From Henriciella sp. (lineage in GTDB: Bacteria; Pseudomonadota; Alphaproteobacteria; Caulobacterales; Hyphomonadaceae): a stretch of 41,149 bases of DNA. The stretch is taken from assembly GCA_013213825.1 (NCBI GenBank), contig JABSQA010000015.1:1-41149 (forward strand), written 5' to 3'. The translations under genes were made by a program, and so were the position numbers. The notes below the pieces were generated by a model that did not search any database, was not told the DNA's origin, and was given only the letters and a program-made list of their open reading frames with translations. Numbering within the stretch: position 1 is the first letter of the stretch; each line of letters opens with the position of its first letter. Positions 1-8,100 of the stretch are shown here, piece after piece.

Positions 1-2
1 GC

Positions 3-1772
3 CTCAATCACAATTGGGGGAATGGCAATGCAGAAGACGTCAGCCTGTTCGCCAATGCTGGATTTGGTGTGAACGAAGACTGGGAACTCTATGGCTGGGC
101 CGGTTACCAAGACCGCGAAGCTGAAAGTACGGGTTTCTATCGTCGCTCAAGCGATTCTGCGCCAAGCCCACTCGGCACGCGGAGCACGCCGCGCAACCTG
201 ACGGAAATCTATCCGGACGGCTTCCTGCCCACAATTGTTGGTGATGTGACCGACATTAGTGGCGGCGGCGGTATTCGCGGCGATCTTGCTGGATGGGATG
301 CTGATTTCAGCGTCGTCTATGGATCGAACGAGCTTGATTATTCTGTCGTCAACACGTTGAACGCGTCGCTTGGGCCGACAAGCCCAACTGAATTTGATGC
401 CGGTGCGCTTGAATATGACCAAGTGGTGCTCAACGCAAATGTCACGCGGACGTTCGACACGCTGTTGCCGGGTACAACCACTGTGTCTTTCGGTGCGGAA
501 TTCCGCGAAGAAGGGTTTGAAATCACGCAAGGTGAGCCAGCCTCTTATATCCAAGGCGGATATCGCGGCATCCCTGGTGTCAATTATGACCCCGTGATTG
601 GCGTCAACGTGCCAGTCGGGTTCGACATCAATGATCCTTCGACTTTCCCAGATCCATTTGATGAGAATTTCGGGGTTGGATTTGCAGGCGGAAGCCAGGT
701 CTTTGCCGGTTTCACCCCGCAATCCGAAGTCGATGCGAGTCGCGACAATATCGGTCTTTATGCCGATGTTGAGTGGGAGCCGAATGATCAGACTCTGCTG
801 TCTGCAGCTGTTCGCTACGAAGATTATTCGGACTTTGGTGACACGATTACCGGCAAAATCACCGGTCGTTATGACTTCACTGACACCGTCGCTATTCGTG
901 GTGCTGTAAGCACGGGCTTCCGGGCGCCGTCGCTGCAGCAGCAATTCTTCACTGCGTCGTCGACCAACTTCATCGATGGTGTGCCATTCGAGATCGGGAC
1001 CTTCCCGGCGACATCGGCAGCGGCCATCGCGCTTGGCGCTCAGCCGTTAGACGCTGAAGAGTCGACCAGCTTCTCAGCTGGCTTGGTGTTCACACCACAG
1101 TCTAATCTGTTCATCACAATTGATGCCTTCAGCATCGATATTGAAGACCAGATCTTCTTGTCTGAGAATCTCGGTGGGGCTGATGTTGATGCGGTCCTGG
1201 CAGATGCCGGCGTGACCGGCATTAGTCGTATTCGCTTCTTCCAGAACGGCATCGAAACTGAGACCCGGGGTGTCGACATTGTCGCGCGTTATGACTGGGA
1301 TCTCGGATCGCTTGGCGAGCTTGGCCTGTCAGGTGCGTTCAACTTCTCAGAAGTGGAAGTCACCGAAGTGCCGGTCAATCCTGTCCTACCGGATCTGACC
1401 TTCTTCAGCCGCAATAACCGCCTCACATTCGAGGAAAGTGCGCCTGAAACCAAGCTAATCCTGTCGGCTGACTATGCCTGGAAAGACGCGACGTTCAACG
1501 CCCGCGCCACGCGCTATGGCGAAGTCATCGATCCATCAAACAATCCGGACAATGACTTCGCGATTGAAGCAGAGTGGATCATCGACGCATCTGTCGATTT
1601 CCAAGTTACGGACAATGTTTCATTGGGTATTGGTGTCGACAATGTGCTTGACCAGTATCCGGTCGAAACACCATCGAACCAGAACTTTAATGGGATCTTC
1701 CCATTCTCTGCCCGTTCTCCATTCGGATTTGCAGGCCGGTTCATGTACGCACGTGCTGGCTTCACCTTCTAA
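3..1772 (+). CDS. TonB-dependent receptor, C-terminal part (5' end outside window)
   Basis: The reading frame is open from the first bases of the window, so the N-terminal plug domain and start are missing. The GTG at 69 is internal and not the real start. What remains is about 589 residues of outer-membrane beta-barrel: alternating polar and aromatic strands, a typical receptor segment 'ISTGFRAPSLQQ'-like (seen as AVSTGFRAPSLQQQF), the late 'GVDNVLDQYPVETPSNQ' motif common in TonB receptors, and a terminal phenylalanine (ARAGFTF) as expected for BAM-dependent barrel insertion. The role is TonB/ExbBD-powered uptake of a ligand across the outer membrane. The ligand cannot be told from this part, and no transport or catabolic genes follow. 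A terminator lies 25 bases after the stop, so it ends its transcription unit. Confidence 0.93.
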   Translation, partial: LNHNWGNGNAEDVSLFANAGFGVNEDWELYGWAGYQDREAESTGFYRRSSDSAPSPLGTRSTPRNLTEIYPDGFLPTIVGDVTDISGGGGIRGDLAGWDADFSVVYGSNELDYSVVNTLNASLGPTSPTEFDAGALEYDQVVLNANVTRTFDTLLPGTTTVSFGAEFREEGFEITQGEPASYIQGGYRGIPGVNYDPVIGVNVPVGFDINDPSTFPDPFDENFGVGFAGGSQVFAGFTPQSEVDASRDNIGLYADVEWEPNDQTLLSAAVRYEDYSDFGDTITGKITGRYDFTDTVAIRGAVSTGFRAPSLQQQFFTASSTNFIDGVPFEIGTFPATSAAAIALGAQPLDAEESTSFSAGLVFTPQSNLFITIDAFSIDIEDQIFLSENLGGADVDAVLADAGVTGISRIRFFQNGIETETRGVDIVARYDWDLGSLGELGLSGAFNFSEVEVTEVPVNPVLPDLTFFSRNNRLTFEESAPETKLILSADYAWKDATFNARATRYGEVIDPSNNPDNDFAIEAEWIIDASVDFQVTDNVSLGIGVDNVLDQYPVETPSNQNFNGIFPFSARSPFGFAGRFMYARAGFTF

Positions 1773-1796
1773 GCCAACATAATTGCAAAACGAATG

Positions 1797-1830
1797 GCGC
1801 CGCCGATCAGCTAGATCGGCGGCGCTTTCC
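1797..1830 (+). terminator. Rho-independent terminator of the TonB receptor gene
   Basis: A perfect 12-bp inverted repeat (GCGCCGCCGATC / GATCGGCGGCGC) with a 5-base loop is followed by TTTCCT. The stem is very strong but the T-run is short, so termination may be imperfect. It sits 25 bases after the receptor stop codon. Confidence 0.75.
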
Positions 1831-1997
1831 TATGTGGGTACCAGATTTGTAATTTCTGATTCTGGACATTTAGACAGTTTCGGCCGGGAATATTTCTGCA
1901 TTGCCGATGCGTGAGACATATGACCTGCAACTATGGCGCATTATATGCATAAGCGACCATAATCTTGTTTTGAAATCAGCTTGAACCTTAGGGTCTG

Positions 1998-3881
1998 TTG
2001 ACTTTCGAAACCTTCTGCCGAAAGACACATGGTTCAATTTTGGGGTCCAGTTTGAAGTATAGGCCAGACATTGATGGGTTACGCGCCGTCGCCGTCATGT
2101 CGGTGTTCGTGTACCATCTATTTCCCAATTGGCTGCCCGGCGGATTTGTCGGTGTAGACGTCTTTTTCGTTATTTCTGGCTTTCTAATTACAGGTATTCT
2201 GTGGCGTGAGCTAGAAACTGATGCGCGTCTTGATTTCACCCGGTTCTATCAAAGGCGCATCGCGCGGCTTTTCCCGGTTATGTTATTGGTCGTGAGCGCA
2301 ACACTGTTTGCGGCTGGCCTCATCTACACTCAGCAGGACTATGCGTCATCAGGCGTCACCGCGGTGACAGCATTGTTGTCAGTTGCGAACCTCAAACTGT
2401 ATCTTCAAGGCAGCTATTTTGACATCAGCCACGATGCGCAACCGTTCTTGCACTTTTGGTCTTTGTCGGTGGAGGAACAGTTCTATCTGTTTTGGCCAAT
2501 ACTTTTAGTCTTGTGTCACCGCTTGTTCCGCGCGCGCATTGCGATTGTGCTCGCCGTGATAACGCTGTTAAGTTTCGTGCTTTGTGTGATCGCGACCTCG
2601 TTTGATCCCGAGGCGGCGTTCTATCTTCTCCCAACGAGAGCTTGGGAACTGTCCATTGGTGGATTAATAGCAATTTCAGGCAGCTACTGGATCACATCAA
2701 GTTCTGCTGGAGCAAGTGTGTCGAGATATCTTGCCGTAATTGGTTTGATCGCAATTTTGGCAGCGTGTGTGCTGTTTAGTGATCAGACACGTTTTCCGGG
2801 GTCGGCGGCATTGCTGCCAGTCCTGGGATCAGCCGCAGTCTTACTGGCGACCCGGTCTGACTCTTACCTCGGATATGGCGTCTTGAGCGCCACGCCTATG
2901 ATCTTCTTGGGCAAGATCTCATACGCTTTATACCTCTGGCACTGGCCCGTGTTTTCGCTGACCGATTACGCGCTGTATGCTTCACCAGAATATGTAAGGG
3001 TCACGATCAAGATTGTGGGTAGCTTTGGATTGACCTTGCTAACTTACAATTTGTTGGAAAACCCGATGCGTCGCACGCTGAACAAGCGATCATTTCGCTT
3101 TGCGACTCTCGCGAGTTTTGTCGTGATTGTTGCGGCATTTGTTCCACTCGGTTTGCAAATAAGAACGCAAAACTATTTGAGTACAACCGAAGCGCAAATC
3201 GCTAGAGGTGGACAGGTGTTCAGCGCAGAAAGGGATACATTCACCGTGATGTTAATGGGAGATAGTCACGCAGCTATGTATGCTACTCTACTGCGGGATA
3301 TTACGAGAGAAAAAGGCATTTCATTTGTTTCTGTCGCAGTTCCGGCTGGCGACGTTCTTCCTCGACTAAACGGGGATACCAACCCGCTTTGGCAAGACAG
3401 TCTACGCATTGTCACCAATACAAAACCGGATGTGGTTATCATAGTTTCCGCTTGGTCGCATAAACTCCGACATGAACCGGATCGTTTGCGACACGCAGTT
3501 GACGCCATCCGTCCGCATACACATCAAGTCTTACTATTTGAGGAAACGCCCGCACTACCCGAACGGGCGACGAGAGCAAATATTCGCGCAGGCGAAGTAG
3601 GGCCTTTCATGGAGGAGGAAGCTCAACGAACGCTTCGGATTGCAGCGAAACAAACGGTTGAGAGCTTAAGTGATGACGACGTCGAGATTGTTCCAACAAG
3701 CCAACGCTTCATTGACGAAGACGGCGGGGTCTCGTTCACGGGTCTGAATGGACGGCAAAACTTTCATGATCGATCGCACTTATCGCGCAACGGTGCCGAT
3801 CTGTTGCGCCTCGATATTGAGGCTGCGATCGAAAATGCACTTATGAGCACGCCAAAAAAACGCCCCAACGCCGTGAGATAA
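1998..3881 (+). CDS. Acyltransferase 3 family protein with C-terminal SGNH domain (OafA/YrhL-like)
   Basis: This is a membrane O-acyltransferase of 627 residues. Residues about 20-370 form the acyltransferase-3 domain: it starts YRPDIDGLRAVAVMSV, has the conserved His in VYHLFP (residue 40), then GGFVGVDVFFVISGFLIT and about ten hydrophobic segments. Residues about 410-615 form a periplasmic SGNH domain with GDSHA (Ser423) and DRSH (Asp591, His594). Such fused proteins transfer acyl groups, usually acetyl, from the cytoplasm onto cell-surface polysaccharide or peptidoglycan. The acceptor is not predictable here. The start is uncertain: TTG at 1998 follows AGGG by 4 bases, and TTG at 2052 follows GGGG and would begin right at the family's first motif. 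The gene is poorer in GC than most of the window and converges on an SGNH esterase with a 15-base gap. Confidence 0.92.
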   Translation: MTFETFCRKTHGSILGSSLKYRPDIDGLRAVAVMSVFVYHLFPNWLPGGFVGVDVFFVISGFLITGILWRELETDARLDFTRFYQRRIARLFPVMLLVVSATLFAAGLIYTQQDYASSGVTAVTALLSVANLKLYLQGSYFDISHDAQPFLHFWSLSVEEQFYLFWPILLVLCHRLFRARIAIVLAVITLLSFVLCVIATSFDPEAAFYLLPTRAWELSIGGLIAISGSYWITSSSAGASVSRYLAVIGLIAILAACVLFSDQTRFPGSAALLPVLGSAAVLLATRSDSYLGYGVLSATPMIFLGKISYALYLWHWPVFSLTDYALYASPEYVRVTIKIVGSFGLTLLTYNLLENPMRRTLNKRSFRFATLASFVVIVAAFVPLGLQIRTQNYLSTTEAQIARGGQVFSAERDTFTVMLMGDSHAAMYATLLRDITREKGISFVSVAVPAGDVLPRLNGDTNPLWQDSLRIVTNTKPDVVIIVSAWSHKLRHEPDRLRHAVDAIRPHTHQVLLFEETPALPERATRANIRAGEVGPFMEEEAQRTLRIAAKQTVESLSDDDVEIVPTSQRFIDEDGGVSFTGLNGRQNFHDRSHLSRNGADLLRLDIEAAIENALMSTPKKRPNAVR

Positions 3882-3896
3882 ACTCAGTATGCATTG

Positions 3897-4721
3897 CTAA
3901 AGTAGATTTTCTTGTTGAAGCAGATCGAGAGTTTGCTCGACGATGAGCGCCCGCCCTAGCGCATTGAAGTGACATTGATCAACTCGGCCGGAATCATCGA
4001 TTTTATCAGTGTCAGGGCCTAAGATGATAGAATGATATGCCTGCGCCACATCGGCTTGCGCTTGGCGCAGCGATTCTACCGGTGGATGATTTCCACAAAT
4101 GCTTGCTTGATACAAAATAGTCGTTGCTTCCGGGGCCATTTTAGAAAAGTACGACGTTAGCTTTTTGAGATCTGATCGATACTCGGACCGCACATCGTTG
4201 CGTCCTCCATCACTTTCTCCTTGGTGCCAGAGAATGAGTTTTGGCGGCAAACCAGCAAGCCGGGCGCTTTCGACTGACGTCTCCAAGCGTGCCAGGAATC
4301 CGGAGCGCCGATCAAGCCAGGCCCGATAGCTCGTTGCGCCGACAGCGGAGTTTATAAACACGACGGGCTGCGTCGCAGCAATCTCATGCCCTAAAGCGGT
4401 CCACAAACTGCCTCTGCTATCGGTCAGACCGATTAAAGGGTCGGATAGTGGAAAGCATTGACCTTCAAACCATTGGAATGCGGGAACGTTATGATTTGCC
4501 GAATCGGGTTCAGAAACACTATTCGCAGCATTTGATTGACCACCGGTGACAATTACGAGCGCCCCTTCAGGACATGGCACGGGGGTTTGATCTAGTCTTA
4601 TGCCCTGATAGTCCCGATGATAATAACGATCTGGAAACAAAACCCAATCGATGGCGGCAGGAAGTCTGTGCCATGTTAAGGTCTTGTAGAAACCGAACGC
4701 TAGCACAGCCAGCGCAATCAA
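3897..4721 (-). CDS. SGNH/GDSL hydrolase, sialate O-acetylesterase (SASA) type
   Basis: Block I is GGQSNAAN (Ser63 as nucleophile), block III is WHQGESDGG, and a C-terminal DQCHFNALG supplies Asp/His. This combination is typical of the SASA (PF03629) carbohydrate esterase group, which removes acetyl esters from sugars. One N-terminal hydrophobic segment suggests export or membrane anchoring, so the protein likely acts in the periplasm. The start is odd. No ATG or GTG lies between an upstream in-frame TGA and the hydrophobic helix. TTG at 4721 is the first standard start but has no ribosome site and cuts into the helix. An ATC at 4748 has AAGGGAA six bases upstream and would add nine residues with lysines before the helix. 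It faces the acyltransferase gene and may reverse its modification (inference). Confidence 0.82.
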   Translation of the reverse strand: MIALAVLAFGFYKTLTWHRLPAAIDWVLFPDRYYHRDYQGIRLDQTPVPCPEGALVIVTGGQSNAANSVSEPDSANHNVPAFQWFEGQCFPLSDPLIGLTDSRGSLWTALGHEIAATQPVVFINSAVGATSYRAWLDRRSGFLARLETSVESARLAGLPPKLILWHQGESDGGRNDVRSEYRSDLKKLTSYFSKMAPEATTILYQASICGNHPPVESLRQAQADVAQAYHSIILGPDTDKIDDSGRVDQCHFNALGRALIVEQTLDLLQQENLL

Positions 4722-4930
4722 TAGGATGGTTTTCGAGAAGATCTTGATGGCGCGTTCCCTTGGTTCGATATCCTGTCAAAAGTCAATCAGGTCTAATTTG
4801 TCGAGCAAAGACGAGAATAGTGTGCAGCTATTGCGGTTCAAGGTAGTGATTTCAAGGAAGTGACTTCGCTCATTCATGCGGCCAATTTTAGAGTTTACTG
4901 CCAATCTTGTACTCGCGCATTAAGTTGGGA

Positions 4931-5461
4931 TTACAGCCGGACGCCCATGACGATGTCGTTGAAGACTTGGTCACCGACCGGGAATTGCCGCTCGCCCACT
5001 TTCTCAAACCCGGCGCGTTGATAGAAGGCCACAGCACGGTGGTTCTGATCATAGGTGCCGAGCAACATCCGCTTGGCGCCGATTTCACGGGCGTGTTTGA
5101 GCGCATAGGTCATAAGCTCGCGGCCGGTGCCCGTGCCGTGATACTTTGAGAAAACATAAATGCGCTTGAGTTCGATATCCCCAGGTTCGCCCTGTGTCGG
5201 GGCCTCCACAGCACTGGTCACAGCATAACCGATCGGGGCTTTGGTGCCGGAATATTCGGCCAACCAACAAGCATAATTGGGATCATTCGAAGTGATGTAA
5301 GCTTTGTAGACGGACGGTGCGTGTTGCGTCTCGCAATGCTTGATCAGGTCCGGTCCTGGAATGGTTTCGCTATAGCTTTCCAGGAAGGTGGCCGCACCGA
5401 CCGCACCAAGCGCGAACTCGTCGCCTGGTACCGCCGGTCGGATGGTAATCCCAAGCGGCAA
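4931..5461 (-). CDS. GNAT family N-acetyltransferase
   Basis: About 176 residues with the GNAT fold. Motif A is IYVFSKYHGTGTGRELM, which contains the acetyl-CoA pyrophosphate-binding R/Q-x-x-G-x-G/A pattern as YHGTGTGR. It is followed by GAKRMLLGTYDQNHRAVAFYQRAGFEKVGE, the usual motif B with the Y-x-x-x-GF element (this stretch is given as positions about 4965-5055). The family moves acetyl from acetyl-CoA to an amine. The substrate is unknown, though the arrangement resembles spermidine/peptide N-acetyltransferases of the RimI-like type. I chose TTG at 5461, two bases after the icd stop codon, because the family alignment begins at ITIRPA. An ATG at 5506 would overlap icd by 44 bases. It probably shares the icd transcript. 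Confidence 0.88.
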   Translation of the reverse strand: MPLGITIRPAVPGDEFALGAVGAATFLESYSETIPGPDLIKHCETQHAPSVYKAYITSNDPNYACWLAEYSGTKAPIGYAVTSAVEAPTQGEPGDIELKRIYVFSKYHGTGTGRELMTYALKHAREIGAKRMLLGTYDQNHRAVAFYQRAGFEKVGERQFPVGDQVFNDIVMGVRL

Positions 5462-5462
5462 C

Positions 5463-6683
5463 TTAGCCCGCTGACATGGCGCGTTCGAAATTCTCGCCAA
5501 CTGCATTTAGGAAGCCTTCAGTGGTCAGCCACTCTTGCTCAGGGCCGACCAAGAGCGCCAAATCCTTGGTCATCTGACCGCCTTCGACGGTCTTGATGAT
5601 TGTGTCTTCGAGCTTTTGCGCAAAAGCCGTGACTTCTGGCGTATTGTCCATCCGGCCGCGATGCTGAAGGCCGCGTGTCCAGGCGAAGATTGACGCGATT
5701 GAATTGGTCGAGGTCGCTTCGCCTTTCTGGTGGTTGCGATAGTGACGCGTCACCGTACCGTGCGCGGCTTCGGCTTCTACCGTTTTGCCATCTGGGGTCA
5801 TCAGAACAGAGGTCATCAGGCCAAGCGAACCATAGCCTTGGGCAACTGTGTCAGACTGCACGTCGCCATCATAGTTCTTACATGCCCAAACGTATCCGCC
5901 AGACCATTTCATCGCCGCGGCGACCATGTCATCAATCAGGCGGTGCTCATATGTGCCGCCAAACTCTGCAAACTGATCTTTAAATTCGGTGTCGAAGACT
6001 TCTTGGAAGATATCCTTGAAGCGCCCGTCATACTTTTTCATGATCGTATTCTTGGTGGACAAGTAAACTGGCCACTTGCGCTGCAGGCCATAATTCATGC
6101 TGGCGCGGGCAAAATCACGGATCGATTGATCCAGATTGTACATGCCCATTGCGATCCCTGCTTCAGGGAAATCGAAAACTTCATATTCTTGGCTGTCTGA
6201 GCCGTCGGCGGCTTCCCATTTCATTGTCAGCTTACCAGCACCCGGCACCAGGAAGTCTGTGGCTTTGTACTGGTCACCAAAAGCGTGACGGCCAACCACA
6301 ACGGGCTGGGTCCAGCCAGGAACCAGACGCGGAACATTATTGATCACAATCGGCTCACGGAACACAACGCCGCCAAGAATGTTGCGGATCGTGCCATTAG
6401 GACTGCGCCACATTTTCTTCAGGCCGAACTCTTCCACCCGTGCTTCATCCGGGGTGATGGTCGCACATTTTACGGCAACGCCGTATTGTTTTGTCGCGTT
6501 TGCGGCATCGATCGTGATCTGGTCGTCTGTCTCGTCGCGCGACTCGATCGACAAGTCGTAATATTTCAGGTCAACATCGAGATAGGGGTTGATGAGTTGA
6601 TCCTTAATCATCTGCCAGATGATGCGGGTCATTTCATCGCCATCCATCTCGACGATGGGATTTTCGACCTTGATCTTTGCCAT
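5463..6683 (-). CDS. icd: NADP-dependent isocitrate dehydrogenase
   Basis: This is the TCA-cycle enzyme that converts isocitrate to 2-oxoglutarate and CO2 with NADPH formation. The 406-residue length and the start [20 protein letters not shown] match the homodimeric, eukaryote-like class of NADP-IDH common in alphaproteobacteria rather than the E. coli type. [16 protein letters not shown] carries the substrate-binding Ser and Asn. The mid-protein metal-binding region contains [20 protein letters not shown] and the later NADP-binding loop [24 protein letters not shown] lies upstream of the ATG. A GNAT gene follows directly. A hairpin in the leader (6714-6757) could affect expression. Confidence 0.97.
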   Translation of the reverse strand: MAKIKVENPIVEMDGDEMTRIIWQMIKDQLINPYLDVDLKYYDLSIESRDETDDQITIDAANATKQYGVAVKCATITPDEARVEEFGLKKMWRSPNGTIRNILGGVVFREPIVINNVPRLVPGWTQPVVVGRHAFGDQYKATDFLVPGAGKLTMKWEAADGSDSQEYEVFDFPEAGIAMGMYNLDQSIRDFARASMNYGLQRKWPVYLSTKNTIMKKYDGRFKDIFQEVFDTEFKDQFAEFGGTYEHRLIDDMVAAAMKWSGGYVWACKNYDGDVQSDTVAQGYGSLGLMTSVLMTPDGKTVEAEAAHGTVTRHYRNHQKGEATSTNSIASIFAWTRGLQHRGRMDNTPEVTAFAQKLEDTIIKTVEGGQMTKDLALLVGPEQEWLTTEGFLNAVGENFERAMSAG

Positions 6684-6713
6684 GAGCGGAATTCCTTTGC
6701 CATTAACGGTTTG

Positions 6714-6757
6714 GTGGGGCCTATAGCAGGTCTATTGCAGAGGTCAAAAGGCCCCAC
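6714..6757 (-). promoter_or_regulatory. Hairpin in the icd 5' leader
   Basis: GTGGGGCC (6714-6721) and GGCCCCAC (6750-6757) form a perfect 8-bp stem around a 28-base loop, which itself contains ATAG/CTAT that can pair. It lies 31-74 bases before the icd start on the icd strand. No U-run follows, so it is not a normal terminator. A regulatory or mRNA-stability role is only a possibility. Confidence 0.35.
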
Positions 6758-6931
6758 GGACAGCTTTCGCACTGAGACTTAATCCGCTGACACGGCCCGT
6801 CCATGATTCCAGGCGACAGAAGCAATGCTGCTGCGTCTGCAATTGGGTGAGTTCGCACGTATGAGACGCGTTTAAGAATAGAAACCAGAGCAGTGATTGA
6901 CGCTGGTTCGACAATCGTGCACCTCGCCCAA

Positions 6932-7681
6932 ATGGTTGATCATGTTCCGGTAATTATCCTTCACCGTCCGCAGCTCGGTGAGAATATTGGCTCGGCGGCG
7001 CGCGTGATGCTGAATTTCGGGCTAACCCAATTGCGGCTGGTTGCGCCGCGAGATGGTTGGCCTAATGCTGCCGCCGATACGCTATCAGCGGGCGCATTTG
7101 AAGCCGGTGTCGAGGTTGCGGTATTCGACACACTCGAGGCGGCGATCGCGGATCTCGGCACGGTGCTCGCCACGACCGCGCGACCGCGGGGTATGGAAAA
7201 GCCCGTGTTTGATGCAGCGAGCGGGGTTGAGTTCATTGCGACCCGCGGTCTCAAGGCCGGTATTCTATTCGGGGCGGAGAATCATGGCTTGCCGAGCGAG
7301 GCGGTCGGCTTGGCTGACGCCATTCTCACCTATCCCGTGAATCCGGCTTTTGCATCCTTGAACCTGGCGCAGGCTGTGGGAGTGTTTTGCGCTGCTTGGG
7401 GCAGCAATGCCGGTGCGATTGGTCGATGGGCGGGGGAGAAATCTGGTGTCGACGACCCCGCGCCGAAAGAGGATCTCATCCGCATGTTCGAGCATTTGGA
7501 AGAAGAACTTGAACGGGCGGGATACTTCTATCCCCCAGACAAAACCCCGTTAATGAAAACCAATATTCGCAATGCATTCATTCGCGGCAATTGGACGACG
7601 CAAGAGGTGCGAACATTTCGAGGGGCGATTAAGGCTTTGGCTTTGGGGCGTGGCAAAGCCCGCGTCAGGCGTGAGGATTAG
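6932..7681 (+). CDS. trmJ: tRNA/rRNA 2'-O-methyltransferase, TrmJ-like (SPOUT family)
   Basis: SPOUT-class methyltransferase, about 249 residues. The N-terminus VIILHRPQLGENIGSAARVM with an NFGL segment is the TrmH-family motif 1. ILFGAENHGLPSEAV is motif 2 and VNPAFASLNLAQAVGVF is motif 3; together they form the trefoil knot that binds S-adenosylmethionine. A C-terminal tail after the knot is typical of TrmJ, which 2'-O-methylates position 32 of tRNAs. Assignment to TrmJ rather than another SPOUT enzyme is by motif style and tail. The ATG at 6932 gives MVDHVPVIIL, which fits the family. A GTG at 6893 would add 13 atypical residues, and neither has a good ribosome site. Its stop overlaps the convergent DUF2385 stop by 4 bases. 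Confidence 0.85.
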   Translation: MVDHVPVIILHRPQLGENIGSAARVMLNFGLTQLRLVAPRDGWPNAAADTLSAGAFEAGVEVAVFDTLEAAIADLGTVLATTARPRGMEKPVFDAASGVEFIATRGLKAGILFGAENHGLPSEAVGLADAILTYPVNPAFASLNLAQAVGVFCAAWGSNAGAIGRWAGEKSGVDDPAPKEDLIRMFEHLEEELERAGYFYPPDKTPLMKTNIRNAFIRGNWTTQEVRTFRGAIKALALGRGKARVRRED

Positions 7682-8100
7682 CGCCCGGGACCGCCGGGAA
7701 TGTTAGATTCGACCAGGCGTGCTGATAGATCTCGGCCTTCAGCGGCATAGGCTTTCTCCGCCGTTTCAGCATTGGCGTCGCAGACAGGGTGCAAATCGCT
7801 ACCCCAGGAAAACCCCGCATTGAAGCCGTTGACCAATGAGCGACGCAACCCGCCCTGATAAGGCGCTTCAAGCTCCAAGAGGCGCAACATATAGCTTCGC
7901 CAATATTGATCATTGCGGCCATTGCAAACAACCCGGATGGCGTGAGACTTGCCCAGGACTTCCGCGAGTGCGGTGACATCGCGATAATAGTCCTGTGATT
8001 GCACACGGCCCTGGCCATGGGCGGGCTGAACTGGCAACACGGTGAGGCCAAGAAGGCCCGCAGCCAGAAGGAGATTGCGATGTGGCAGCTTTTGATTCAT
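7678..8100 (-). CDS. TIGR02301/DUF2385 family exported protein
   Basis: A 140-residue protein with an N-terminal signal peptide (hydrophobic LLLAAGLLGLTVLPV, cleavage likely after PAHGQ). The mature part has DYYRDVTALAEVLGKSHAIR, a Cys in VVCNG, YWRSYMLRLLELE, the FNAGFSWG element and a second Cys in HPVCDAN. These match, by memory, the short alphaproteobacterial family TIGR02301/DUF2385, whose function is unknown. The two cysteines could form a periplasmic disulfide. AAAGG precedes the ATG by 7 bases. Both ends overlap neighbours: 4 bases with trmJ at the stop and 21 bases with the divergent dehydrogenase at the start. Confidence 0.8.
   Translation of the reverse strand: MNQKLPHRNLLLAAGLLGLTVLPVQPAHGQGRVQSQDYYRDVTALAEVLGKSHAIRVVCNGRNDQYWRSYMLRLLELEAPYQGGLRRSLVNGFNAGFSWGSDLHPVCDANAETAEKAYAAEGRDLSARLVESNIPGGPGR
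8067..8073 (+). promoter_or_regulatory. Ribosome binding site fixing the dehydrogenase start
   Basis: AGAAGGAG-type sequence ends 7 bases before the ATG at 8080. It shows that the longer open frame from 7999, antisense to the DUF2385 gene, is not the real N-terminus. Confidence 0.75.

Noticed and set aside
147-944. 265-residue minus-strand open frame
   Set aside because: Fully antisense to the TonB receptor coding frame, with no recognisable domain or ribosome site.
4567-4779. 70-residue minus-strand frame overlapping the SASA gene start
   Set aside because: Alternate frame of a well-supported SGNH hydrolase, with no domain of its own.
4773-4790. CTGTCAAAAGTCAATCAG as a Pho box
   Set aside because: The second half matches at only four of seven positions and the orientation points away from the only nearby gene start.
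7999-8079. Upstream extension of the hydroxyacid dehydrogenase
   Set aside because: It is antisense to the DUF2385 gene, unlike the family, and lies before a strong ribosome site at 8067.
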